Shown here: one piece after another, positions 11,201 through 19,517 of the stretch
How the letters are laid out: each line of letters begins with the position of its first letter
How positions within the stretch are numbered: the stretch's first letter is position 1
Source: JAXLQL01 sp046331625
GTDB lineage: Bacteria; Acidobacteriota; Terriglobia; Bryobacterales; Bryobacteraceae
Reading direction: 5' to 3'
DNA length: 64,000 bases
NCBI GenBank assembly: GCA_046331625.1
Contig: JAXLQL010000018.1
Location: 62,001 to 126,000 of the forward strand
Program-made: the position numbers and the translations under genes
The notes under the pieces: generated by a model
Told to the model about the DNA's origin: nothing
The model's database searches: none
Seen by the model: only the letters and a program-made list of their open reading frames with translations

Positions 11201-14200
11201 CAATGGAAAGGAGCGGTGTTCAACCACTCGAACACCAAGTTCCCGCTCACCGGCAAGCATAGTTCGCAAGCCTGCGAGACCTGCCACGTGGGCGGAAAGT
11301 TCGCCGGACTCGGGACCGCATGCTCCACCTGTCACCTGACGGACTTCCAAAAGACCACCAACCCGAACCACGTCTCGGCGGGATTCCCGCAAACCTGTGA
11401 AACCTGTCACAGCACGACGCAGTGGAACGGAGCGGTGTTCAACCATTCGAGCACGAAGTTCCCCTTGACCGGTAAGCACACCGCGCAAACGTGCGTGAGC
11501 TGTCACGTGAACGGCAAGTTCGCCGGGCTCGGCACTTCATGCTCCACCTGTCACCTACAGGATTTCCAGAAGACCACCAATCCGAACCACGCAGCGGCGG
11601 GATTCCCGCAGTCGTGCGAGACGTGCCACACCACCGTGCAGTGGAAAGGAGCGGTGTTCAATCACTCGAACACCAAGTTCCCGCTCACCGGCAAGCATAG
11701 TTCGCAAACCTGCCAGACCTGCCATGTGGGAGGCAAGTTCGCCGGGCTCGGTACCTCGTGCTCTACCTGCCACCTGAAAGACTTCCAGAAGACCATCAAC
11801 CCGAACCACGTCACCGCTGGATTCTCGCAATCGTGCGAAGTCTGCCACACCACCGTGCAATGGAAAGGGGCGGTGTTCAATCACTCGAACACCAAGTTCT
11901 CGCTAACCGGCAAGCATAGTTCGCAGAGCTGCGAAACCTGTCACGTGGGCGGCAAGTTCTCAGGACTCGGGACGGCCTGCTCCACGTGTCACCTAAAGGA
12001 CTTCCAGAAGACGGCGAATCCGAACCACACCGCGGCAGGCTTCCCGCAATCGTGCGAGACCTGCCACAACACGACGCAGTGGACCGGCGCCGTGTTCAAC
12101 CACTCGAACACGAAGTTCCCCTTGACCGGCAAGCACACCTCACAGGCTTGCACAACCTGCCACGTGGGCGGTAAGTTCGCCGGACTCGGCACGGCCTGCT
12201 CCACCTGCCACCAGCAGGATTTCCAAAAAGCGGCCAATCCGAACCACGTCTCGGCCGGATTCCCGCAGTCGTGCGAGGTCTGCCATTCCACGGCTCAGTG
12301 GAAAGGAGCGGTGTTCAATCACAACACGGCAACGAAGTTCGCGCTGACCGGCAAGCACTCCACCGTCACATGCGCGCAGTGCCACACCGGCAACCGGTTC
12401 GCGGGGTTGCCCTCTTCCTGCGCCGACTGCCACCGCTCCGATTTCCAGAAGACCACCAACCCCAACCACCAGGCGGCGGGCTTCTCGCAGAATTGCGGAA
12501 GCTGCCACACCACCGCGCAATGGAAGGGCGCACAGTTCGATCACGGCAAGACGCGATTCCCGCTGACAGGCAAGCACTCCACGGCCACCTGCGCCCAGTG
12601 CCATACCGGCGGCCAGTACTCGAGCCTCGCCACGAATTGTTCCAGTTGCCACTTGGCCGCGTTCCAGTCGGTAAAAACGCCGGACCACGTGGCGGCCGGG
12701 TTCCCGCAGTCCTGCGAGACGTGCCACAACACCACGCAGTGGAAGGGCGCGACCTTCAATCACTCGTCCACCAAGTTCCCGCTCACGGGCAAGCACACGT
12801 CGCAGACCTGTACCGCGTGTCACGTGAATGGCAAGTTCGCTGGCCTCGGGACGGCGTGCACGACGTGCCACCTGCAGGATTTCCAGAAGACGGCCAATCC
12901 GAACCATCCCGCGGCCGGATTCCCGCAATCGTGCGAAACCTGCCACAACACCACACAGTGGAAGGGCGCAACGTTCAATCACTCGGCGACCAAGTTCCCG
13001 CTTACGGGCAAGCACACTGCGCAGACCTGCGTCGCGTGCCACGTGAATGGCAAATTCGCCGGGCTCGGCACCGGCTGCGCTACCTGCCACCTGGCGAAGT
13101 TCCAGGCCACCACCAACCCGAACCATCCGGCAGCGGGCTTCCCGCAGTCGTGTGAAACGTGTCACAACACCAATCAATGGACCGGCGCGACGTTCAACCA
13201 TTCGACGACCAAGTTCCCGCTCACCGGCAAGCACACCTCGCAGACCTGCGCGGCGTGCCACGTCAACGGCAAGTTCACCGGACTCGGCACCGCCTGCGCG
13301 ACGTGCCATCTCCAGGATTTCCAAAAGACGGCGAATCCGAACCATCCGGCGGCTGGATTCCCGCAGTCGTGCGAAACGTGTCACAACACGACGCAGTGGC
13401 AAGGCGCGACCTTCAACCACTCGAACACGAAGTTCCCACTCACCGGAAAGCACACCTCGCAGACGTGTGCGGCGTGCCATGTGAATGGCAAGTTCGCCGG
13501 ACTCGGTACCGCCTGCGCTACCTGCCACCTGGCGAAGTTCCAAGCGACCACCAACCCGAACCATCCGGCCGCTGGCTTCCCGCAGTCGTGCGAGACGTGC
13601 CACACGACGACGCAATGGACCGGCGCGGTCTTCAACCACTCCAACACCAAATTCCCGCTGACGGGCAAACACAGCTCGCAAACGTGCGCCGCCTGCCACG
13701 TCAACGGCAAGTTCGCCGGACTTGGGACGGCTTGCACGACGTGCCACCTCCAGGACTTCCAGAAGACGACGAATCCGAACCACCCCGCGGCGGGATTCCC
13801 GCAGTCGTGCGAGACGTGCCACAACACCACGCAATGGCAGGGTGCGATCTTCAATCACTCCAATACGAAGTTTCCGCTGACCGGCAAACACACCTCGCAA
13901 ACGTGCGCGGCGTGCCATGTGAATGGCAAGTTCGCCGGACTCGGTACCGCCTGCGCTACCTGCCACCTCCAGGACTTCCAGAAGACGACCAACCCCAACC
14001 ATCCCGCAGCGGGATTCCCGCAGTCGTGTGAGACGTGCCACAACACCACCCAATGGAAGGGCGCGACATTCAACCACTCGAACACTAAATTCCCGCTCAC
14101 CGGCAAACATACCTCGCAGACTTGCGCCGCTTGCCACGTCAACGGGAAGTTCGCCGGACTCGGCACCGCCTGTGTCACCTGCCACCTGGCGAAGTTCCAG

Positions 14201-17131
14201 GCGACCACCAACCCGAACCACCCGGCCGCCGCATTCCCGCAAACCTGCGAGACCTGCCACACGACGACGCAATGGACCGGCGCGGTCTTCAACCACTCCA
14301 ACACCAAGTTCCCGCTCACGGGCAAGCACACCTCGCAGACGTGTGCGGCCTGCCACGTCAACGGCAAATACGCCGGACTCGGCACCGCCTGCGTCACCTG
14401 CCACCTGGCGAAATTCCAGGCGGCCACCAATCCGAACCACGTCGCCGGAGGTTTCCCCCAAACTTGCGAAACGTGCCACAACACCAACCAGTGGCCCGGC
14501 GCGACCTTCAATCACAACAGCTTCAAGTTCCCGCTCACCGGCAAGCACGCGAGCGTTACCTGCGCTCAATGCCACTCGAGTGGACAGTACGCCACGCTCC
14601 CCACCACGTGCGTCTCCTGCCACTTGGCGAAGTTCCAAGCGACCACTAACCCGAATCATCCCGCGGCAGGGTTCCCGCAAACCTGCGAGACCTGCCACAC
14701 GACGACGCAGTGGACTGGCGCTGTCTTCAACCACTCGAACACCAAGTTCCCGCTCACCGGCAAGCACACCTCGCAAACCTGCGCCGCCTGCCACGTTAAC
14801 GGGAAGTTCGCCGGGCTTGGCACCGCATGCGTCACCTGCCACTTGGCGAAATTCCAGGCGACGACGAATCCCAACCACCCGGCCGCCGGATTCCCACAGA
14901 CATGCGAGACCTGCCACACAACCACGCAATGGACAGGCGCCGTCTTCAATCACTCGAACACCAAATTCCCGCTCACGGGCAAACACACGTCGCAGACTTG
15001 CGCCGCTTGTCACGTCAACGGCAAATTCGCCGGACTCGGTACCGCATGCGTCACGTGCCACCTGGCCAAATTCCAGGCGACCACCAACCCGAACCACCCG
15101 GCCGCCGGATTCCCGCAGACCTGTGAGACCTGCCACACCACCAACCAATGGCCCGGCGCAGTCTTCAACCACTCGACCACCAAGTTCCCGCTCACCGGCA
15201 AGCACACCTCGCAGACCTGCGCGGCTTGTCACGTCAACGGCAAGTACGCTGGACTCGGTACTGCTTGCGTCACATGCCACTTGGCCAAATACCAAGCGAC
15301 CACCAACCCGAACCACGTCGCCGGAGGTTTCCCCCAAACTTGCGAGACCTGCCACACCACCAACCAATGGCCCGGGGCGACCTTCAACCACAACAGCTTC
15401 AGGTTCCCGCTCACCGGCAAACACACCAGCGTTACCTGTGCCCAATGCCACTCGAGCGGACAATACGCCACGCTGCCCACAACGTGCGTCTCCTGCCACT
15501 TGGCGAAGTTCCAGGCCACGACGAATCCCAACCACGTCGCCGCCGGATTCCCGCAAACCTGCGAGACCTGCCACACCACCACGCAATGGCCCGGCGCCAC
15601 TTTCAATCACTCGAACACGAAGTTCCCGCTCACCGGCAAACACACCGCGCAGACCTGTGCAGCCTGCCATGGCAGCGGGAAGTACGCGGGGCTCGGCACC
15701 GCATGCGCCATTTGCCACTTGGCCAACTATCAAGCAACGAAGAATCCGAATCACGTCGCCGCCGGTTTCCCGCAAACCTGCGAGACGTGTCACAACACCA
15801 ACCAGTGGCCCGGGGCGACCTTCAACCACAACAACTACCGCTTCCCGCTCACCGGCAAGCACACCAGCCTCACCTGCGCCCAGTGCCACTCGAGCGGACA
15901 GTACGCCACGCTGCCCACGACATGCGTCTCCTGCCACTTGGCGAAGTTCCAGGCGACCACCAATCCCAATCACGTGGCTGCTGGATTCCCGCAAACCTGC
16001 GAAACCTGCCACACCACCACGCAATGGCCCGGAGCCACTTTCAACCACTCGAACACCAAGTTCCCGCTCACCGGCAAACACACCTCGCAAACCTGCGCCG
16101 CCTGCCACGGCAGCGGAAAGTACGCGGGCCTCGGCACCGCATGCGCCATCTGTCACCTGGCGAAGTTTCAGGCAACGAAGAATCCGAACCACGTCGCCGC
16201 CGGATTCCCGCAAACCTGCGAGACCTGCCACAACACCAACCAATGGCCCGGCGCCACCTTCAACCACAACAGCTTCAAGTTCCCGCTCACCGGCAAACAC
16301 ACGAGCCTCACCTGCGCTCAGTGCCACTCGAGCGGACAGTACGCGACGCTCCCAACCACGTGCGTCTCGTGCCACCTGGCCAAATACCAGGCGACCACCA
16401 ACCCGAACCACGCCGCCGCCGGTTTCCCGCAAGATTGCTCCCTCTGCCACACCACCACTCAGTGGCCGGGCGCCACCTTCAACCACGGCGCTACCGCCTT
16501 CCCGCTCACCGGCAAGCACACCACGGTCGCCTGCTCCCAGTGCCACGTCAACAACGTCTACAAAGGAACTTCGAAGCTGTGCTCGGGCTGCCACCTGGCG
16601 AAGTACCAAGCCACAACTAATCCCAATCACGCCGCCGCGGGATTCCCCACCACCTGCGACACGTGCCACACCACCACGCAGTGGCCTGGAGCCACCTTCA
16701 ACCACTCCACCACCGCCTTCCCGCTCACCGGTAAACACACCGCCACCACGTGTTCCAAGTGTCACGTCAACGGCGTCTACAAGGGCACTCCCAAGCTCTG
16801 CTACAACTGCCACTCGGCCGTCTACAACCAAACCACCAACCCCAACCACGTCGCCGCGGGCTTCCCGCAGACCTGCGAAACCTGCCACACCACCACGCAA
16901 TGGCTGGGCGCCACGTTCAACCACACATGGTTCCCTATCACCAGCGGCGCGCACAAGAAAGGCACCTGGAACACCTGCGCCGACTGCCACCCGAACTCCA
17001 CCAACTACAAGACCTTCCAGTGCACCACGTGCCACACACAGACGAAGACTGACGGCAACCACAAGGGCGTCAAGAATTACGTCTACAACAGCACCAACTG
17101 CTACAGTTGCCATCCGCAGGGGAGGAGTTGA
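8225..17131 (+). CDS. Giant multiheme cytochrome c, 121 CxxCH motifs, 37 tandem three-heme repeats
   Basis: 2968 residues. The signal peptide 'MKLSHAIAAVLLVSAAALAQ' is followed by an N-terminal region with six CxxCH motifs (residues about 33-158), then 37 consecutive repeats of about 73 residues (about 180-2883) with three CxxCH each. An 85-residue tail carries four more, giving 6+111+4=121 by hand count. Arithmetic agrees: (2884-180)/37 is 73.1. Each repeat reads CxxCH-x4-W, F(N/D)H, FPLTGKH, CxxCH, GLGTxCxxCH, NPNH: three heme sites plus three other histidines, enough for bis-His ligation of all hemes. I saw no cysteine outside the motifs. No membrane helix, lipobox or barrel follows the signal peptide, so it is periplasmic or exported. 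The stop overlaps the next gene's ATG by one base. Inferred role: long heme wire in extracellular or transperiplasmic electron transfer. Confidence 0.95.
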   Translation: MKLSHAIAAVLLVSAAALAQTPRNPHGPLAIPCENCHTTTGWIPLRAKVEFNHDTETKFALRGMHENVRCSSCHVSRVFTQAGKRCADCHADFHRRQFGAQCENCHTVQGWRVATRAIQDHRNRFPLLGAHASVACDACHRGAAAGVYTGLSTQCVSCHLTQFRQSQTVNHVAARFATTCETCHNVDNWRAARFDHNQFTRFPLTGAHQTIACSSCHVGGRFQAAGADCATCHADDFAKTANPNHAAAGFPKDCATCHTTTTWQGARFDHGALTKFALTGAHGKAACSTCHAAGRFAGTPQNCIGCHTPDFERTTNPDHRRSNFSTGCQGCHSTDRWQGAKFDHSLSRFALTGKHTSVECAQCHVNNRFTGTSSNCVDCHRAAFEKTVSPPHATSGFPTDCTTCHSTAQWTGATFDHSKTKFPLTGKHTATTCSQCHTSGQFAGIGTACSTCHLQDFQKTANPNHGAAGFSTDCTVCHTTVQWTGAAFDHTKTKFPLTGKHSAATCAQCHTSGQFAGMGTACSTCHLQDFQKATNPNHATAGFPQTCETCHGTAQWTGATFNHSNTKFPLTGKHTATTCASCHVGGKFAGLGTACSTCHLQDFQKTSNPNHAAAGFSQNCETCHTTAQWKGAVFNHANTKFPLTGKHSSQTCETCHVGGKFAGLGTACSTCHVKDFQKTTNPNHAAAGFPQTCESCHNTTQWTGAVFNHANTKFPLTGKHTAQTCATCHVNGKFAGLGTVCSTCHLQDFQKAASPNHVAAGFSQTCEICHTTAQWRGAAFNHSNTKFPLTGKHSAQTCEACHAGGKYAGLGTACSTCHLKDFQRATSPNHASAGFPQTCETCHNTTQWLGAVFNHSSTRFPLTGKHTAQTCSSCHVGGKFAGLGTACSTCHLKDFQKTTNPNHVTAGFSQSCETCHTTTQWKGAVFNHSNTKFPLTGKHSAQTCETCHVGGKFTGLGTSCSTCHLKDFQKTTNPNHVTAGFSQSCEVCHSTTQWKGAVFNHSNTKFPLTGKHSSQACETCHVGGKFAGLGTACSTCHLTDFQKTTNPNHVSAGFPQTCETCHSTTQWNGAVFNHSSTKFPLTGKHTAQTCVSCHVNGKFAGLGTSCSTCHLQDFQKTTNPNHAAAGFPQSCETCHTTVQWKGAVFNHSNTKFPLTGKHSSQTCQTCHVGGKFAGLGTSCSTCHLKDFQKTINPNHVTAGFSQSCEVCHTTVQWKGAVFNHSNTKFSLTGKHSSQSCETCHVGGKFSGLGTACSTCHLKDFQKTANPNHTAAGFPQSCETCHNTTQWTGAVFNHSNTKFPLTGKHTSQACTTCHVGGKFAGLGTACSTCHQQDFQKAANPNHVSAGFPQSCEVCHSTAQWKGAVFNHNTATKFALTGKHSTVTCAQCHTGNRFAGLPSSCADCHRSDFQKTTNPNHQAAGFSQNCGSCHTTAQWKGAQFDHGKTRFPLTGKHSTATCAQCHTGGQYSSLATNCSSCHLAAFQSVKTPDHVAAGFPQSCETCHNTTQWKGATFNHSSTKFPLTGKHTSQTCTACHVNGKFAGLGTACTTCHLQDFQKTANPNHPAAGFPQSCETCHNTTQWKGATFNHSATKFPLTGKHTAQTCVACHVNGKFAGLGTGCATCHLAKFQATTNPNHPAAGFPQSCETCHNTNQWTGATFNHSTTKFPLTGKHTSQTCAACHVNGKFTGLGTACATCHLQDFQKTANPNHPAAGFPQSCETCHNTTQWQGATFNHSNTKFPLTGKHTSQTCAACHVNGKFAGLGTACATCHLAKFQATTNPNHPAAGFPQSCETCHTTTQWTGAVFNHSNTKFPLTGKHSSQTCAACHVNGKFAGLGTACTTCHLQDFQKTTNPNHPAAGFPQSCETCHNTTQWQGAIFNHSNTKFPLTGKHTSQTCAACHVNGKFAGLGTACATCHLQDFQKTTNPNHPAAGFPQSCETCHNTTQWKGATFNHSNTKFPLTGKHTSQTCAACHVNGKFAGLGTACVTCHLAKFQATTNPNHPAAAFPQTCETCHTTTQWTGAVFNHSNTKFPLTGKHTSQTCAACHVNGKYAGLGTACVTCHLAKFQAATNPNHVAGGFPQTCETCHNTNQWPGATFNHNSFKFPLTGKHASVTCAQCHSSGQYATLPTTCVSCHLAKFQATTNPNHPAAGFPQTCETCHTTTQWTGAVFNHSNTKFPLTGKHTSQTCAACHVNGKFAGLGTACVTCHLAKFQATTNPNHPAAGFPQTCETCHTTTQWTGAVFNHSNTKFPLTGKHTSQTCAACHVNGKFAGLGTACVTCHLAKFQATTNPNHPAAGFPQTCETCHTTNQWPGAVFNHSTTKFPLTGKHTSQTCAACHVNGKYAGLGTACVTCHLAKYQATTNPNHVAGGFPQTCETCHTTNQWPGATFNHNSFRFPLTGKHTSVTCAQCHSSGQYATLPTTCVSCHLAKFQATTNPNHVAAGFPQTCETCHTTTQWPGATFNHSNTKFPLTGKHTAQTCAACHGSGKYAGLGTACAICHLANYQATKNPNHVAAGFPQTCETCHNTNQWPGATFNHNNYRFPLTGKHTSLTCAQCHSSGQYATLPTTCVSCHLAKFQATTNPNHVAAGFPQTCETCHTTTQWPGATFNHSNTKFPLTGKHTSQTCAACHGSGKYAGLGTACAICHLAKFQATKNPNHVAAGFPQTCETCHNTNQWPGATFNHNSFKFPLTGKHTSLTCAQCHSSGQYATLPTTCVSCHLAKYQATTNPNHAAAGFPQDCSLCHTTTQWPGATFNHGATAFPLTGKHTTVACSQCHVNNVYKGTSKLCSGCHLAKYQATTNPNHAAAGFPTTCDTCHTTTQWPGATFNHSTTAFPLTGKHTATTCSKCHVNGVYKGTPKLCYNCHSAVYNQTTNPNHVAAGFPQTCETCHTTTQWLGATFNHTWFPITSGAHKKGTWNTCADCHPNSTNYKTFQCTTCHTQTKTDGNHKGVKNYVYNSTNCYSCHPQGRS
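8762..16873 (+). repeat. 37 tandem 219-bp repeats encoding three-heme modules
   Basis: Direct in-frame tandem repeats with a 219-bp period (73 codons) fill this interval inside the giant cytochrome gene. The first three units are the most diverged. From about 9,420 on they are strongly homogenised, and late units form 438-bp two-unit blocks: the segment from 15571 recurs from 16009. The absence of stops in several other frames across this region is a by-product of the repetition. Confidence 0.93.
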
Positions 17132-18786
17132 TGCCGCAACGCCTCTTCGCGCTCCTCATCGCCTCAGTTGCCGCGGCCCAAGTCGCGCAGTTGCGGAGCA
17201 CGTTCGAAGTTCGCTACGTCACCGCCGAAGCCGTGTACTTGAACGGCGGCCGGGACGAAGGATTGCAGGAGGGTTTCCATCTCGCCGTGAAGCGCCTGGT
17301 GCCCGGAGCACCCGCGCTATCCGCCGAACCCGTAGCCCGGCTCGTGGTCACCGCCGTGGCAGCGCATTCGGCGGTTTGCCACATCGAGTCGTCTACGACT
17401 CCGGTGCAGACCGGCGACATCGCCGAGGTGGCCAGCGAAGAAATGGAAATCTCGCGGGTCATGCTGCAGTCGAAAACCGCGCGCCGTTACGGACAAGTCG
17501 TAACGTTCACCGAGGGCGACCCGCTCGAACAGGAGCAGCGCGACTACGTCCCCAGGCCTCCCTCGCCCGTGGTCAATCGCGCCCAGGCGCGCGTGAGCTT
17601 CGAGTACAGCACCCTCGCCGACCACACGCTCCGCACCACCACCGATCAACAAGGCGTCGTCATCCGCGCCGACGTCACCCGCATCGCCGGATCCTTCTGG
17701 AACCTCACCGGCTACTGGCGCGGCCGCTTGAACAGCCGTTACTCCGCCGCGTCGCAAACGCAGACCATCCGCGACATGGTGAATCGCACCTACCACATCG
17801 GTCTCCACTACAACAATCCGGAGTCGGCTTATACGATCGGGGCCGGGCGCTTGCTGATCCCGTGGGCCGCGAGCCTCTCCACCATCGATGGCGCATACTT
17901 CGGACGCCGCCTCGCCAAGGGGCTCACGGCGGGCGCATTCGGCGGCTCCACGCCTGACCCCACGGCCTGGGACTACAAACCTGGCCGCCAGATCGCCGGC
18001 TCCTTCCTGGCCTTCGAAGCCGGCGACTTCGAGAACGTTCGCTTCACCGAATCGGCTGGAATCGCCATGAGCCGCCTCAATTGGAAAGCCGAGCGTGAGT
18101 ATGCTTTCCTCGAAAGCAACTTGTCGTGGAAGCAGAATGTCTCGGTCTACTACAACCTGCAAGCCGATCGCCTCACCCGGGGCCGGCTCGGTAACACCGA
18201 GTCCGGCGCCGCGCTCAGCCGCAGCTTTCTCACCTTCCGTGTGCAGCCGGTCCGGTGGCTGGCGATCGATGTGAACCACAATTACTTCCGCACCGTGCCG
18301 ACCTTCGATCTGGTTCTGATCGGAACCGGCTTGCTCGACCGGTTCCTATTCACGGGTTTGAGCGGAGGCGTGCGCATTGAACCCTCCCGGAACATCACTC
18401 TCTACGGCACGGTGGGCCAAAACAGCCGCAGCGGCGACCCAGGTGGATCACTCAGCCAGATGTACGGCGTCACCTTTCGCAACGTCGCCTCCACCGGATT
18501 CCGGGCCGACGTGCGGCGCTCGGTGTTCCACTCGCCGATCGCCAGCGGCTGGTATCAATCGGTGTCGCTCTCGCGCGACATCGCAAACCGTCTTCGGTTC
18601 GAGATTCAGGGCGGCGATCAGGAACTGCGCTCGGCGATTTCCCGCGACAATCGCGCTCTCTGGATGACCTCCACACTCGACTGGTTCCTCGGAACTCACT
18701 ATGTCCTCGGGGCCGGCTGGAACACGTTTCATGGATCCGCGCAAACCTATGACCAACTCTATCTTTCTATTGGTTATCGCTACTAG
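17131..18786 (+). CDS. Predicted outer-membrane beta-barrel protein of the cytochrome operon
   Basis: 551 residues from ATG 17131, chosen because a strong ggaggag sits at 17121-17127 and the ATG overlaps the upstream TGA by one base, giving translational coupling to the giant cytochrome. A signal peptide ('MPQRLFALLIASVAAAQ') is followed by a small beta-rich domain (about residues 25-110; 'VYLNGGRDEGLQEGF', resembling SH3-like FlgT-type domains) and then a long region of alternating polar/hydrophobic strands with many Tyr/Trp/Arg/Asn. It ends in 'LYLSIGYRY', a C-terminal aromatic signature of BAM-assembled barrels. It lacks CxxCH motifs and is not obviously MtrB by sequence. By position it could be the porin sheath that lets a cytochrome cross the outer membrane; this is inference. 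Confidence 0.75.
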   Translation: MPQRLFALLIASVAAAQVAQLRSTFEVRYVTAEAVYLNGGRDEGLQEGFHLAVKRLVPGAPALSAEPVARLVVTAVAAHSAVCHIESSTTPVQTGDIAEVASEEMEISRVMLQSKTARRYGQVVTFTEGDPLEQEQRDYVPRPPSPVVNRAQARVSFEYSTLADHTLRTTTDQQGVVIRADVTRIAGSFWNLTGYWRGRLNSRYSAASQTQTIRDMVNRTYHIGLHYNNPESAYTIGAGRLLIPWAASLSTIDGAYFGRRLAKGLTAGAFGGSTPDPTAWDYKPGRQIAGSFLAFEAGDFENVRFTESAGIAMSRLNWKAEREYAFLESNLSWKQNVSVYYNLQADRLTRGRLGNTESGAALSRSFLTFRVQPVRWLAIDVNHNYFRTVPTFDLVLIGTGLLDRFLFTGLSGGVRIEPSRNITLYGTVGQNSRSGDPGGSLSQMYGVTFRNVASTGFRADVRRSVFHSPIASGWYQSVSLSRDIANRLRFEIQGGDQELRSAISRDNRALWMTSTLDWFLGTHYVLGAGWNTFHGSAQTYDQLYLSIGYRY

Positions 18787-19513
18787 CGCCCCCGAGGCAA
18801 GCGGCGCCGGCTCCGCGCTGCTCGATCGCGCCGGCGAGCGTGTGCGCAAGTTCTGGGACGAAATGTACTCGGTCACCTGCGTGGAACACATCCGGCAGGA
18901 GAAGTTCAACGACAAGCGAAGAGTCGTCCTGCGGGCCGATGCCCAGAACGACTACCTGCTCTCGATGCGCTGGAACGCCGGCGAGCTACTCGTCGACGAA
19001 GCGCGCACCGAATTGGGGCCGCCGCCGAAAAAGCACCCCAAGGGATCCCTACTCGCAACCCGAGGCTTCGCGACGCTGCTGCTCGTCCTTCATCCGGAGT
19101 TCCAGCCGCACTATCACTTCTCGGTGAGGCCTGTGCTCGACATGGACCGCAGCGGTCTGGTGCCGGTCGACTTCGTCCCCCGCGCGGGAGGGAAGACTCC
19201 CGGGGTTCTCGAGCTGAAGGGCCGCGAGTACCCGATCGCCTGGCAAGGCACTGCCTGGATCGACTCCTCCACCGGAACCATCGCCCGCGTCGAGGCGCGC
19301 TGGAAGGAGCCTCCCGAAGAGATTGGCCTCGCGCGCCTGGCGAGCGATGTCCGCTACGGGCCGGTGAAGCTGCGCACGCAGACTTACTGGTTGCCGCAAA
19401 GTGCGCACGTCGAGCTCGAGACCCGGCATCAGATCTGGAAGAACGAGCACCGTTTCGACGGCTACCGGCTGTTCTCGGTCGAAACCGAAACCAAAATCGA
19501 GGAGCGAAAGTAA
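18731..19513 (+). CDS. Exported protein of unknown function in cytochrome operon
   Basis: 261 residues from ATG 18731, overlapping the barrel gene by 56 bp; ATG 18749 is an alternative. The longer start gives a signal peptide with a basic n-region ('MDPRKPMTNSIFLLVIATS'). The mature part has 'RAGERVRKFWDEMYSVTCVEHI', a Pro-rich 'GPPPKKHPKG' loop, and beta-rich sequence near the end ('GTAWIDSSTGTIARVEARW', 'KLRTQTYWLPQS'). This recalls LolA/outer-membrane-lipoprotein-sorting folds, but I cannot assign a family. It contains a single cysteine and no heme site. Its place between the barrel and the cytochrome-b-like gene suggests an envelope assembly or docking role for the electron conduit. Confidence 0.7.
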   Translation: MDPRKPMTNSIFLLVIATSAPEASGAGSALLDRAGERVRKFWDEMYSVTCVEHIRQEKFNDKRRVVLRADAQNDYLLSMRWNAGELLVDEARTELGPPPKKHPKGSLLATRGFATLLLVLHPEFQPHYHFSVRPVLDMDRSGLVPVDFVPRAGGKTPGVLELKGREYPIAWQGTAWIDSSTGTIARVEARWKEPPEEIGLARLASDVRYGPVKLRTQTYWLPQSAHVELETRHQIWKNEHRFDGYRLFSVETETKIEERK

Positions 19514-19517
19514 GTCC

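Noticed and set aside
8762..16873. Possible CRISPR or non-coding satellite array
   Set aside because: The period (219 bp) is far too long for CRISPR, there are no unique spacers, and all units translate to the same heme module.
12140..17113. 1657-codon open frame antisense to the giant cytochrome
   Set aside because: It exists only because a stop-free 219-bp unit repeats in register. Its sequence is a low-complexity mirror of the heme repeats, and the sense frame has a signal peptide and 121 intact motifs.
13923..17957. 1344-codon plus-strand frame overlapping the cytochrome and barrel genes
   Set aside because: Frame-shifted shadow of the repeats, rich in Pro/Arg/Ser/Thr, running through two better-supported genes.
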